Source: Hoeflea sp. | GTDB lineage: Bacteria; Pseudomonadota; Alphaproteobacteria; Rhizobiales; Rhizobiaceae | Length of the DNA stretch: 64,000 nucleotides | Reading direction: 5' to 3' | Assembly: GCF_014359905.1 (NCBI RefSeq) | Contig: NZ_JACIYP010000010.1 | Location: 1-64,000, forward strand | Part shown: positions 35,998 through 44,977 of the stretch, one piece after another | How the letters are laid out: each line of letters starts with the position of its first letter | Numbering within the stretch: the first letter of the stretch is position 1 | Translations under genes and position numbers: made by a program | The notes under the pieces: model-generated | The model's database searches: none | The model's input: only the letters and a program-made list of their open reading frames with translations | What the model was told of the DNA's origin: nothing

Positions 35998-36318
35998 TCA
36001 TCCTCCCGCCAGCACACGCGGCTCGGGGGTCTCGCTCGCCACGATCACCGCATTGGCTTCGTGCCGCCTGAGCGCCACGCACACGCTGTCGACCCTGACG
36101 GCGATGGGATCCCGGCCGATGAAGCCCTCGTGCAGGATCTCCACCTGCGCGCCCTCGACCAGGCCGATCTCCAGCAGCCGCTTCTCCAGTTCCAGCTCGA
36201 AGGCCTGGCTCGGAGAGCCCGAAGCGGTGCTCCCCACCTGCACCACGACGCCGCGCAAACTGCGCCGCCCTTGTCCGAGTTTCACAAGCGGCTTCGAGGT
36301 CTCTGATGTGGTCGGCAC
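35998..36318 (-). CDS. feoA: Ferrous iron transport protein FeoA
   Basis: A 106-residue SH3-like cytoplasmic partner of FeoB. FeoA core segments are [43 protein letters not shown]. Its stop lies 4 bases before the feoB start, an operon. The start is unclear: GTG 36318 gives about 30 residues ahead of the core, and a TTG at 36381 would add 21 more. With feoB destroyed, its function is doubtful. Confidence 0.8.
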   Translation of the reverse strand: MPTTSETSKPLVKLGQGRRSLRGVVVQVGSTASGSPSQAFELELEKRLLEIGLVEGAQVEILHEGFIGRDPIAVRVDSVCVALRRHEANAVIVASETPEPRVLAGG

Positions 36319-36544
36319 GGCAATGCCAATCTGGTGTGAATGGAGGTCCGGGCTGTCACAGCCCGTTGAATTCCCCTGCAACCGACGAAAAGTGAAGTCA
36401 AAAGGTATGAATTAGAGCGCCTCTAAGGAGTGAAAATGTCGCAGCTTTCGGGCCGCCCACGCAGCTGACCGGGAGCAAACCTTGCCCCGGCGCCGCGCTG
36501 GGCGGCACCCCGGTTCAGGAAACCGCAGGGCCGGAAGCCCGGGC

Positions 36545-37072
36545 TCACAGCGCCTTGAACATATAGGTCGTGGCGTGCAGCGCACGGCCGTCGGGATCGA
36601 GCGCGAAGCCCGGGATCACGCCGGCGGTCTCGAACCCCGCCGCCCGGTAGAGCGGCTCGGCCCGGTCCCCGGTGCGGGTGTCGAGCGTGATCAGGCTTTT
36701 TCCGGCGGCCCGCGCCTCCGCCTCGACCGCCTGCATCAGGGCACGGCCGATGCCGTTCCGCCGTGCCGCCGGCGCCACCATCATCTTGGCCACCTCGCAG
36801 CGGTGCGGCTGGTTGGGCGGCAGTGCGGTGATCAGCTGCACCGACCCCGCGGCCGCGCCGTCAAGCTCCGCCATGAGCAGCCTGCGCCGCCCGGCGCGTA
36901 CCTCCGGGAACACCTGGGTGGTGAAGAAGGCAAGCCCGTCGGCGACGGTAAACGGCTGCATGTAGCCGATCGCCGCCCCCTCCGAGACGGTCTCCGCCAT
37001 GATCCGCGCCAGCGCCTCGGCATGGGCGTCGAGTTCGTCTGTTGTAAGGGCACGAATGGCAATGCGGGTCAT
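36545..37072 (-). CDS. GNAT-family N-acetyltransferase
   Basis: A 175-residue GNAT protein. The acetyl-CoA loop is EVAKMMVAPAARRNGIGRALMQAVEAEARAAGK, and the tail LDTRTGDRAEPLYRAAGFETAGVIPGFALDPDG resembles acetyltransferases acting on small molecules or toxins. It starts 8 bases after the upstream XRE-cupin regulator stop, so the pair is an operon, a common regulator-acetyltransferase arrangement. Confidence 0.87.
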   Translation of the reverse strand: MTRIAIRALTTDELDAHAEALARIMAETVSEGAAIGYMQPFTVADGLAFFTTQVFPEVRAGRRRLLMAELDGAAAGSVQLITALPPNQPHRCEVAKMMVAPAARRNGIGRALMQAVEAEARAAGKSLITLDTRTGDRAEPLYRAAGFETAGVIPGFALDPDGRALHATTYMFKAL

Positions 37073-37080
37073 CGGGCACC

Positions 37081-37632
37081 TCACACAAGAACGATCAGGT
37101 AGGATGCCGGCTGATCCCCGGTCTGAAACCGCGACGGGCCGTAGAGCTGATAGCGCAGACAGTCGCCCGCCTCGAGCACCCGGGTCTCGTCGCCGAGCGT
37201 CACCGCCAGGATCCCGCTCAAGAGCACCAGATGGTGTTCGTGCCCCGCCACAGACGGCGCGGAATAGGAAATCCGCTGGTTCGGCGCAAGCGCGCACTGC
37301 ACCACTTCCGCCGACAGCCCGCCGCTGGGCGGCGACACGATCCGGCGTGTGAAGCCATTGTCCGGATCGCTCCACTGGGTCTGCTCGCCCCGCCGCACCA
37401 GCGGCGAAAACGGCGTCTCGATCGGCGCCAGCAATTGCGAGATGCTCATCTGGTAGACGCTCGACAGGCTTCCCAGCGTCTCCGCCGTCGGGCTCACCTC
37501 GGCATTCTCGATGCGCGACAGCGTCGAGCGGCTGACCGAACTCTTCTCCGCCAGGGCCTCGAGCGACCAGCCGCGCGACACCCGGATCTGCCTGAGCCGT
37601 TCCGCCAGCCTTTCGTTGAGCGTCGTTTGCAC
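37081..37632 (-). CDS. XRE-family regulator with C-terminal cupin
   Basis: A 183-residue protein with an N-terminal helix-turn-helix (RLRQIRVSRGWSLEALAEKSSVSRSTLSRIENAEVSPTAETL) and a C-terminal cupin ligand domain (SVAGHEHHLVLLSGILAVTLGDE, then EAGDCLRYQL). Regulators of this build sense small metabolites and usually control the adjacent gene, here the GNAT. The GTG at 37632 follows AGGGGA; an ATG at 37665 would add 11 residues but lies within a dyad that looks like the operator. Confidence 0.87.
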   Translation of the reverse strand: MQTTLNERLAERLRQIRVSRGWSLEALAEKSSVSRSTLSRIENAEVSPTAETLGSLSSVYQMSISQLLAPIETPFSPLVRRGEQTQWSDPDNGFTRRIVSPPSGGLSAEVVQCALAPNQRISYSAPSVAGHEHHLVLLSGILAVTLGDETRVLEAGDCLRYQLYGPSRFQTGDQPASYLIVLV

Positions 37633-37637
37633 GTTTG

Positions 37638-37673
37638 ATCCCCTATATGAGATGGATTCCCACATAAGGGATA
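37638..37673. promoter_or_regulatory. Candidate autoregulatory operator of the XRE-GNAT operon
   Basis: ATCCCCTATATG (37638-37649) and, inverted, ATCCCTTATGTG (reverse of 37661-37672) match at 10 of 12 positions around an 11-base centre. It overlaps the region just before the start codon. Confidence 0.5.
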
Positions 37674-37833
37674 GGCCGATCGGGGGTGTTCGTCAAGCCG
37701 GCGCTGGATCGTTCGCCGAAGGTCCTCCTTGCCCGTACCCGCGCAGCAGACGTCGTCATCCGCGCGCACTCATCCCCGGTAAACCCTTCTTAAGCCGCAG
37801 ATGTTAGGCAGGTCTGGACACCGGAGACGCCCC

Positions 37834-39222
37834 ATGAGCCCCAGCCTGTACCTCACCCTCGCCAAGCCCGCGCGTCCGGCGGCCTTCAGGCTGGCCGATC
37901 TGCTGGGGGCGCTCAGCTATGCGCTCGACATCACCGAGGGACAGCCCGAGGGCCATTGCATCCGCTGCGCCTTTATCGGCACCCGCATCGGCGAGGCGCT
38001 GGGACTCACCGACGAGGTGCTCAAGGATCTCTATTACACGCTGCTGCTCAAGGATCTCGGCTGTTCCAGCAACGCCGCGCGGATCTGCGAGCTTTACCTC
38101 GCCGACGACATTTCCTTCAAGCGCGCATTCAAGACCATCGACGGCAGCCTGTCCTCGGCATTGCGCTTCGTCTTTGCCAGGACCGGGCTTGAATCGGGCC
38201 TCTCCGAGCGCATCCGCGCCATCGTCAACATCCTGCAGAACGGCGGCGAGATCTCGCGCAGCCTGATCGAGACCCGCTGCCACCGCGGCGCCGACATCGC
38301 CGCGCAGATGCGGTTCTCCGAGGCCGTGCAGGACGGCATCCGCAGCCTCGACGAGCACTGGGACGGCACCGGCAAGCCCGAAGGCCTGAAGGGCGACCAG
38401 ATACCGCTGATCTCGCGCATCACGCTGATGGCCCAGGTGATCGATGTCTTCCGCACCGATAACGGCGCCGCTGCCGCGCTGCGCGAGATCGAGGCGCGCT
38501 CCGGCACGTGGTTCGACCCTGCGTTGGTCTCGGCCTTCGTTACCGCCCAGGCCGCGCCCGATTTCTGGGAAATGCTCGGTTCGCCGAACATCGCGACCCG
38601 CGTCTTTGCGATGAAGCCGGCGCAGCAGTCCGAGCCGGTCGACGAGGACTATCTCGACGACATCGCCGCCGCCTTCTCCGATGTGGTCGACGCCAAGAGC
38701 CCGTTCACCGCCGACCATTCCAACCGCGTCACGCTCTACACCGACATGATCGCCGAGGAACTGGGTCTCGGCCCCGATCACCGCCGATGGCTGAGGCGCG
38801 CGGCACTCCTGCATGATCTCGGCAAGCTCGGCGTCTCCAACCAGGTGCTCGACAAGCCTGGCAAGCCCGACGCAGACGAATGGGCCTCGATCCGCCGTCA
38901 CCCGGCCCAGAGCGAAGCCATCCTCAGGCGCGTCCATGCCTTCCACGACATCGCGCCCATCGCCGCCGCCCACCACGAGCGGCTCGACGGCAAGGGCTAT
39001 CCCTATGGCCTGAAGGGCGACGAGATCTGCCTGGAAGCGCGCATCCTCACCGTCGCCGACGTGTTTGACGCGCTGTCGGCCGAACGCCCCTACCGCGCCG
39101 CCATGCCGATTTCCAGGGCGCTCGCCATCCTCGACGCGGACGCCGGCACGGGCTTCGACCCCGCCTGCATCGCAGCGCTGAGATCCGGCCTCGCAAGGCT
39201 CGATGCCGAGGTGGCGGCGTAA
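37834..39222 (+). CDS. Tandem HD-GYP-domain protein
   Basis: A 462-residue cytoplasmic protein with two related halves. The C-terminal half (about residues 290-460) is a full HD-GYP phosphodiesterase: HSNRVTLYTDMIAEELGL, LLHDLGKLGV, and HHERLDGKGYPYGLKGDEI with the GYP triad. Such domains hydrolyse cyclic di-GMP. The N-terminal half repeats the plan with lost ligands: HD is KD (LLLKDLGC) and the GYP segment reads EHWDGTGKPEGLKGDQI. It is therefore probably a regulatory or structural copy. No sensor domain is seen. Confidence 0.88.
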   Translation: MSPSLYLTLAKPARPAAFRLADLLGALSYALDITEGQPEGHCIRCAFIGTRIGEALGLTDEVLKDLYYTLLLKDLGCSSNAARICELYLADDISFKRAFKTIDGSLSSALRFVFARTGLESGLSERIRAIVNILQNGGEISRSLIETRCHRGADIAAQMRFSEAVQDGIRSLDEHWDGTGKPEGLKGDQIPLISRITLMAQVIDVFRTDNGAAAALREIEARSGTWFDPALVSAFVTAQAAPDFWEMLGSPNIATRVFAMKPAQQSEPVDEDYLDDIAAAFSDVVDAKSPFTADHSNRVTLYTDMIAEELGLGPDHRRWLRRAALLHDLGKLGVSNQVLDKPGKPDADEWASIRRHPAQSEAILRRVHAFHDIAPIAAAHHERLDGKGYPYGLKGDEICLEARILTVADVFDALSAERPYRAAMPISRALAILDADAGTGFDPACIAALRSGLARLDAEVAA

Positions 39223-39434
39223 GGTGGTGATATTGTAAGTTACGACTTACTTTTGCAGCTGCAACGGCCCGAGCAGCCTCTTCGCAAGGGGCAGGGGACG
39301 CCGGCATCCTGTGCGCTGCCAGGCTGCGCGATTGGCAAGGCAGCGAATGGAGTGATTGACCGGATCAAGCCCTTCCCCCCCTGCGGCAGGGTTGGAGAGG
39401 GGGCTTCCCGTGCCGCGGCCACCCGCCGCGCGTC

Positions 39435-40475
39435 TCAGAACTTTGTCACCACCGTCACGCCGACGCCTTCGAACCGGTCCATGCCCATCAGCGCGTCGAT
39501 CGATTGTTCAAGCGTGATCCGCTGCCCCACCAGAAGCTCGGGCTTGAGGGTTCCCGTCTCGATCATCGCCATCATCGCGCCATAGCGGTGCGCCTGCATG
39601 CCGTGGCTACCCAGAATCTCCAGTTCGTGACTGATCACCCGCCCCATCGGCACCGGCGGCAGGCTGTGGTCGCCCGCCATCAGGCCCACCTGGATGTGCC
39701 GGCCGCGCTTGCGCAAGCTGTTGATCGAATTCACGCAGGTGACGACCGAGCCGAGCGCGTCGATCGACACATGCGCCCCGCCGCGGGTGACGTCGCGCAC
39801 CGCGCCCGCGACGTCCTCGACTTGCCGGGCGTTGACTACGGCCGCTGCCCCCAGCTCGCGGGCGAGCCCCAGCGCCCGGTCGGAAATGTCCACCGCCACG
39901 ACATTGGCGCCCGACGCCACGGCGATCATGATGGCCGACAGCCCGACGCCGCCGCAGCCATGCACAGCCACCCATTCCCCCGCCGACACACGGCCCTGGT
40001 CGACCACGGCGCGAAACGAGGTCACGAACCGGCAGCCAAGGCTGGCTGCCGTGGCGAAATCCAGGCTCTCGGGCAGGGCCACCAGGTTGAGATCGGCCCG
40101 GTGGATCGACACGAACTCGGCAAACGAGCCCCAATGGGTGAAACCCGGTTGAAACTGGTGGTCGCACACCTGCTGGTGCCCGGCATGGCACTCTGAGCAG
40201 TGCCCGCAGCCGCCGACAAACGGCACTGTCACCCGTTGCCCCACGGTCCAGCGCTTGACCTCGCGGCCCACCGCCTCGATCGTGCCCGCAAGCTCGTGGC
40301 CGGGCACATGCGGCAGCGCGATATCCGGGTCGTGACCCACCCAGCCGTGCCAGTCGCTGCGGCACACGCCCGTCGCCCCCACCCGCACCACCACGCCATG
40401 CGGCTCCGGCGCCGGATCCGGCAGGGTGACCAGCTTCGGCGGCTGAGAAAAGGCTTCGTAGAGAATGGCTTTCAT
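39435..40475 (-). CDS. Zinc-dependent alcohol dehydrogenase
   Basis: A 346-residue MDR-family dehydrogenase. Catalytic zinc ligands are Cys in [11 protein letters not shown], His-Glu in PGHELAG and the later Cys in AASLGCRF; the structural zinc cysteines are [15 protein letters not shown]. The Rossmann loop is [15 protein letters not shown]. Alcohol or aldehyde substrate unknown; NAD preference is suggested by the acidic end of the second strand ([10 protein letters not shown]). It is divergent from the MgtC/DUF4010 gene. Confidence 0.92.
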   Translation of the reverse strand: MKAILYEAFSQPPKLVTLPDPAPEPHGVVVRVGATGVCRSDWHGWVGHDPDIALPHVPGHELAGTIEAVGREVKRWTVGQRVTVPFVGGCGHCSECHAGHQQVCDHQFQPGFTHWGSFAEFVSIHRADLNLVALPESLDFATAASLGCRFVTSFRAVVDQGRVSAGEWVAVHGCGGVGLSAIMIAVASGANVVAVDISDRALGLARELGAAAVVNARQVEDVAGAVRDVTRGGAHVSIDALGSVVTCVNSINSLRKRGRHIQVGLMAGDHSLPPVPMGRVISHELEILGSHGMQAHRYGAMMAMIETGTLKPELLVGQRITLEQSIDALMGMDRFEGVGVTVVTKF

Positions 40476-40616
40476 GACGGAGATCCGGCGTAGGAGAGGA
40501 GTTGGAGTCCGGGTTTACACCGGCGGGCGGGGATTTCAAATCAGGGGAGAGCCCGTCACGTCTCCAGGCCGCACAGGGTCATTGCACACTGGCGCTTGCA
40601 GCCGAAATCGACCATC

Positions 40617-41888
40617 ATGGCCGCAATGGATGACATGGAGATCTTCGCCCGTCTTGGCCTGGCGCTTTCAATCGGGCTTCTGCTCGGGCTTGAACGCGGC
40701 TGGCATGAGCGTAAGCAGTCCGAGGGCGCGCGGATTGCCGGGATTCGCACCTTTGCGCTGGCGGCGCTCTTGGGCGGGATCGCCGCCTGGCTTTCATCCC
40801 TCACATCGCCCGTCGTGCTCGCCGTGGCCTTTGCCGCCATCGGCGCCTTGCTGGCCGTCAGCTATTATGTGCAGCTGAAGGGCGAGAAGGACATCGGCCT
40901 GACCACCGAGATTGCGCTTTTGCTGACCTTTGCGCTAGGCGCCGCGTCGGTCCTGGGAGAGATGGCCCCGGTCGCGGCAAGTGCAGTCGTCGCGGCCTTT
41001 CTTCTGACCATGAAGGCAAGGCTTCACAGCTTTGTGGCGCGGATCGACCGGCTTGAACTCGATGCGGTGGTCAAGCTCGGGCTGATATCCGTCGTTGTGC
41101 TGCCGCTGCTGCCCGACCAGGGTTTTGGGCCCGGCGGAACCTTCAATCCCTACCAGTTGTGGTGGGCGGTCGTGGTGGTAGCAGGCCTGTCCTTCCTGGG
41201 CTATCTCGGCATAAGGCTGGCGGGCGCCGGCCTCGGCATGCTGATGACGGGATTTTTCGGCGGGCTCGCCTCCTCGACATCGACGACGCTGGTGCTGGCG
41301 CGGATGGCGCGCGAGCGCCCGGCGCTCGTTCCAGTCGCCGCGGCGGGCATCGTTGTCGCAGGCGCAATCACATTCCTGCGCATCCTGGTGCTGGTGGGGG
41401 TGTTTCATCCGGCCCTGCTCGCGGCTCTGGCGCCGCCGATGGCGGTGATGGCCGCGACCGGGCTGATCGGGGCGACACTGATCCATTTGCTCGGCGGCGG
41501 CGAGCCTGCTGCAGAGGATGAGGTCAAAGGCATCTCCAACCCTCTGGAGCTGAAGACGGCCGTGCTGTTCGGTGCGGCTCTGACGGTGGTGCTGCTGGGC
41601 GTCCACTATTTGCGCGCGTGGCTCGGGACAGCCGGGGTCTATGCCGCAGCGGCGCTTTCGGGCCTGACCGACGTCGATGCGCTGACCATTTCGATGGCGC
41701 GCCTGGTCTCGGAGGATCTGGCGGCCCAAACAGGCATGCTCGCCATTTTCATCGCGGTCTCGGTCAACACAGTGGTCAAGGGCATCATTTGCTTCGTCGC
41801 AGGCACTGCCGGGCTCGGTCTGCGTGTCGGCGCTGTCTATGCGGCGGTCATCGCGGCAGGCGCGGCAAGCCTGTGGCTCGGCGCCTGA
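40617..41888 (+). CDS. MgtC/SapB-DUF4010 membrane protein
   Basis: A 423-residue multi-pass inner-membrane protein of about a dozen helices. The N-terminal third is an MgtC/SapB domain (LGLALSIGLLLGLERGWHER, AGIRTFALAALLGG). The rest is DUF4010 (FFGGLASSTSTTLVLARMARERP, then SGLTDVDALTISMARL). Function is unknown; the STSTT and DVDALT motifs are strongly conserved and may line a transport path. The ATG at 40617 is preferred; a TTG at 40596 is also in frame. Confidence 0.88.
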   Translation: MAAMDDMEIFARLGLALSIGLLLGLERGWHERKQSEGARIAGIRTFALAALLGGIAAWLSSLTSPVVLAVAFAAIGALLAVSYYVQLKGEKDIGLTTEIALLLTFALGAASVLGEMAPVAASAVVAAFLLTMKARLHSFVARIDRLELDAVVKLGLISVVVLPLLPDQGFGPGGTFNPYQLWWAVVVVAGLSFLGYLGIRLAGAGLGMLMTGFFGGLASSTSTTLVLARMARERPALVPVAAAGIVVAGAITFLRILVLVGVFHPALLAALAPPMAVMAATGLIGATLIHLLGGGEPAAEDEVKGISNPLELKTAVLFGAALTVVLLGVHYLRAWLGTAGVYAAAALSGLTDVDALTISMARLVSEDLAAQTGMLAIFIAVSVNTVVKGIICFVAGTAGLGLRVGAVYAAVIAAGAASLWLGA

Positions 41889-41934
41889 TGCACGGGTGGT
41901 CCGGACGCGGCTTCGCTGCTCTGCGACCCGAGCC

Positions 41935-42165
41935 TCAGGCGTTGCGCTGTCTTTCGGGATAGTTGAACCGGGCGCGCAAGCGCGGCGCCAGGACCCAGGC
42001 GACGGGGAACGTCACGAGGAAGCCGCCGACAATCACTGCAGGCAGCAGGTACTTGGCCTGTTCGGCCAGAGCCGGGATCGACAGAACGGCGATGGCGCCG
42101 GCGCCAAAGATAACCGCGTTGACTGGCAGGGCGATCATCGCTGCAATCATGGTTCGGGTACGCAT
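41935..42165 (-). CDS. DUF2798-like small membrane protein
   Basis: A 76-residue protein with two membrane helices (ALPVNAVIFGAGAIAVLSIPAL and YLLPAVIVGGFLVTFPVAWVLAPRLRARF). An AAGGAG ribosome site lies 6 bases before the ATG. Similar short two-helix proteins are annotated DUF2798; function unknown. Confidence 0.75.
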   Translation of the reverse strand: MRTRTMIAAMIALPVNAVIFGAGAIAVLSIPALAEQAKYLLPAVIVGGFLVTFPVAWVLAPRLRARFNYPERQRNA

Positions 42166-42514
42166 GGTTTTCTCCTTCATTTGGCAGAGAAACGCGGGAG
42201 GCGGGGGGTTGGTTCCGGGCGCACAGCTCAATATCGAGCATTTTTGTCGCAGGCCAACCGACGCACTGAATGATCCACAGCGCCTCATGGTCACGCAACT
42301 GCTCGCTGAAGAACAGGCCAGTCTGGCAGTATTGAAACAGATGTTCGACGAACGCCGCTAGAAACTGCTCGATTTTCTGTCGGCGGACAAAACGGGATCT
42401 GCCCGCGTGGGAGACGGCTCTTCGTTGTCGTGCTTCGCAGTTGATTGGAGTCAATGAGGTTCGAGCGGCATTTGGTCATAGTGCCTATCTGTCCGGAACA
42501 GAAGGAAGATCGTG
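42166..42514. other. Intergenic region without a supported gene
   Basis: About 350 bases between divergent small membrane-protein genes. A short plus-strand frame ending at 42361 (LMVTQLLAEEQASLAVLKQM) looks protein-like but has no clear start or ribosome site, so it is not called. Confidence 0.45.
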
Positions 42515-43213
42515 ATGTCGCAGAGTGAGTCGACGGAAACACGTGGCGCTGTTGCCGGAGAGATTGGCCTCCTGACCTCAATAGCTTGGATTGTCGCTGC
42601 GTCCGCCATCGGCTTTGCGATCCCGTTCTTCTTCTCCAATTGGCTGCAGCTGGAACGGGCCGTCTACATTGTACCGTATGTGATCATCATAGGCGCTTTT
42701 GTCGTTATTTTACGGCGCGCCTCCGGTACGCATTGGTCGGTCTTCACCCACAGGTGGGGGCTGGGTATCGCTGGGGCTGCAGTGTTCGGTTATTATGTTG
42801 TCCTGAACGTCTTGGGCCAACCGGAATCTGCTTCGCCGTCGGGGCTGGAACTCGTCTGGGCGCTGATTTGGTTCGGCCTGATCTACGGTCTGGTTGATGC
42901 ACTCTCCCTCAACGTCTTTCCGGTGCTTTGCGTCAGAGCGGTGCATCACTCTGAGGCATCTTGGACCGAATTGGTTTTGCGGGGCGCGGCGGCCATCGCT
43001 GCCAGTGCGGTCATCGCAGGCGCTTACCACTTGGGCTACGCCGAGTTTCGGGGGATTGGCCTGCTCGCTCCCATAGTCGGCAATACGCTCCTGACGCTGA
43101 GCTTCGTGCTGACCCGGAGCCCGCTCGCTCCCATTGGAGCCCACATCGCCATGCATGGTGCCGGAGTGCTTCATGGCATGGAATCAGTTGTCCAGTTGCC
43201 TCCCCACTACTGA
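42515..43213 (+). CDS. Multi-pass membrane protein, possibly CPBP-like
   Basis: A 232-residue hydrophobic protein with about seven helices. The last part (LTRSPLAPIGAHIAMHGAGVLHG) resembles the His-containing final motif of CPBP/Abi proteases, but the EE motif expected earlier is not seen, so protease activity is unlikely. AGGAAG precedes the ATG at 42515. No assigned function. Confidence 0.7.
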   Translation: MSQSESTETRGAVAGEIGLLTSIAWIVAASAIGFAIPFFFSNWLQLERAVYIVPYVIIIGAFVVILRRASGTHWSVFTHRWGLGIAGAAVFGYYVVLNVLGQPESASPSGLELVWALIWFGLIYGLVDALSLNVFPVLCVRAVHHSEASWTELVLRGAAAIAASAVIAGAYHLGYAEFRGIGLLAPIVGNTLLTLSFVLTRSPLAPIGAHIAMHGAGVLHGMESVVQLPPHY

Positions 43214-43607
43214 GGAGAATCGGCATCTATTCAGTGAATAACAGTCAGCAGCCGGCCTTTCGCACAGCTCGGTATCAACGCCAACTTTCCGCCGAAATTG
43301 GCCATCCTGAATAAAAATCCTCCTACTTTTCTCTCCACCCATTTGCGCCGCGCGATACTGGCCTCCTCTTCCGTCCAAACGAATGGACGGGGCTGACGGA
43401 GCCCGGGCCGGCGGGAGGCGGTGAGGTTTGGCGAATGGGGGCCGCACCCGTGGGCCAGGCGCTTGCGAAAGGATCATGCCGGTGGGCGGCGAGGGCCGGT
43501 CGGGTCGAGGTGGGCCTAGCCCGTGGGCCTCGCCTCACACAGGAACCGGTGCGCTGGCACGCCGGCCCCGGCGGCGTTTTCAATGCAGTCTATGACGGCG
43601 CCGCGCC
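43214..43607. other. Intergenic region between convergent genes
   Basis: About 390 bases. It holds one small hairpin (CCGTCCA at 43371-43377 with TGGACGG at 43384-43390) and otherwise nothing recognisable. Confidence 0.45.
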
Positions 43608-44345
43608 TCACATTGCCTTGCCAAGCATCCAGATCGCCATCGCCACCATCATCAGGTTTTCGGTGAGCGAGATGAAGCCCAGCGGCACATTGCTGCCACC
43701 GCCGACACAGGCGCATTTGAGTTCGCGCTTGTCGATATAGACCGCCTTGATCACCGACACGGCGCCGATCGTGCCGATGAACAGCGCCACCGGCGCGGCC
43801 AGCCATGTGAGCGCCCCCGAGATCATCAGGATACCAGCCAGCGCCTCGGCAAAGGGGTAGACTTTCGCGTAACGCAGCTGCCGCATCGCCAGCAGGTCAT
43901 AGGTGATGAACATCGTCTGGAAGGTCTCCAGATCCTGGAGTTTCTGGATCGCCAGGATGCACATCGAGATGGCGATGAACCATTCGGCCGCGCGCACCGT
44001 GAACAGCGAACCAAACGCCGCCCAGCTCACAGCCAGCGCCATCAGCGCCGCGACCGCAAAGATCGCGATCACCGGCTGGTAGCTGGTGGCGTCGGGATCA
44101 TGCTTGTCCTCGCCGAAATGGTCCTGCAGTTCGTCAAACCCGCCGATCCGCTCGCCGTTAATGAAGGTCTGCGGCGTGGTCTCGACATCGTGCTTGTTTT
44201 TGAACATGTCGGTTTCCGCGCGGCTCGTCAGCGGATGGTCCTCGACTGAAAAACCCTTGCGCTCAAGGAGATCCTTGGATTTGAGCCCATAGGGGCAGAT
44301 GTGCTCGTCCGTGACCATCCGGTAAAGCTGCGCTGTCTGAGCCAT
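43608..44345 (-). CDS. Glutaredoxin-MauE/DoxX fusion membrane protein
   Basis: A 245-residue protein. Residues 1-90 are a glutaredoxin domain with active site CPYG (DEHICPYGLKSKDLLERKGF) and the glutathione-binding TTPQTFINGERIGGFDEL. Residues about 100-245 are a four-helix MauE/DoxX-type membrane domain ending with CACVGGGSNVPLGFISL, a Cys pair typical of MauE. The combination suggests thiol-disulfide transfer across the inner membrane. The ATG at 44345 follows GAGGACAC. It is followed upstream by a DUF305 gene on the same strand. Confidence 0.88.
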   Translation of the reverse strand: MAQTAQLYRMVTDEHICPYGLKSKDLLERKGFSVEDHPLTSRAETDMFKNKHDVETTPQTFINGERIGGFDELQDHFGEDKHDPDATSYQPVIAIFAVAALMALAVSWAAFGSLFTVRAAEWFIAISMCILAIQKLQDLETFQTMFITYDLLAMRQLRYAKVYPFAEALAGILMISGALTWLAAPVALFIGTIGAVSVIKAVYIDKRELKCACVGGGSNVPLGFISLTENLMMVAMAIWMLGKAM

Positions 44346-44396
44346 GATGTGTCCTCGCAAATTGGGGGTGGTCGCGGGCATGGGCCGTGGAATGGC

Positions 44397-44879
44397 CTAT
44401 TTGCCGTCAATCTCGGGCGTCGCCGCCGGTCCGCCGTTCAGATCGGCGATCAGCGCCTCCATCTCGGCGATTTCCCGGCGTTGCGCCTCGATGATCCCGT
44501 CGGCCAGTTCGCGCACCCTCGGGTCGGACAGATTTGCCCGCGAGCTGGTCAGGATGGCGATCGAATGGTGCGGGATCATCGCTTTCATCCAGGCCTGGTC
44601 GCCGATGGTGTCCTGGCTGCGCACGAGATAGAGCGAGACCGAAAACACCAGCACGGCAAGCGCAAGGATCGCGATATTGAGCTTTTTGCTGGTGTACATG
44701 CCGAGCATGAACCCGAGCATCACCACAGCCATCGCCGCGCCCATGTAGAGCGCCATCCACATCCGGGTCTGGCTGAACCAGACATGGCCCGCTTCAAAGG
44801 TGTTGAGATACATCAGAGCGAACATCACCACCGTCGAGGTGAGGATCATCGCGCCGAAACGAACATAGGAATTTTGCAT
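44397..44879 (-). CDS. DUF305 membrane protein
   Basis: A 160-residue protein. Three N-terminal membrane helices are followed by a DUF305 four-helix segment with the conserved MIPHHSIAIL and later ELADGIIEAQRREIAEMEAL. Soluble DUF305 proteins are often associated with copper or other metal resistance, with His residues as possible ligands. An AAGGAGG ribosome site lies 7 bases upstream. It is probably co-transcribed with the glutaredoxin-MauE gene (51 bases apart). Confidence 0.86.
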   Translation of the reverse strand: MQNSYVRFGAMILTSTVVMFALMYLNTFEAGHVWFSQTRMWMALYMGAAMAVVMLGFMLGMYTSKKLNIAILALAVLVFSVSLYLVRSQDTIGDQAWMKAMIPHHSIAILTSSRANLSDPRVRELADGIIEAQRREIAEMEALIADLNGGPAATPEIDGK

Positions 44880-44977
44880 ATAAGCCTCCTTGAGGGGTTA
44901 GTCCCTCAACGCAGGCGCAAGCGAAATGTTCCCGATTAGGCCAGCCGGGCTGCCCCGGCATGGTCCGAAGCCGTCGT

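Noticed and set aside
39360..39415. Second copy of the palindromic repeat found after coaBC
   Set aside because: The stretch has C-rich and G-rich arms (AAGCCC ... GGGCTT) but only partial similarity to 26567-26732, too weak to call the same element.
42250..42361. Short plus-strand frame ending LMVTQLLAEEQASLAVLKQM...
   Set aside because: Protein-like but without a start codon in a ribosome-site context and overlapping the leader of the DUF2798-like gene on the other strand.
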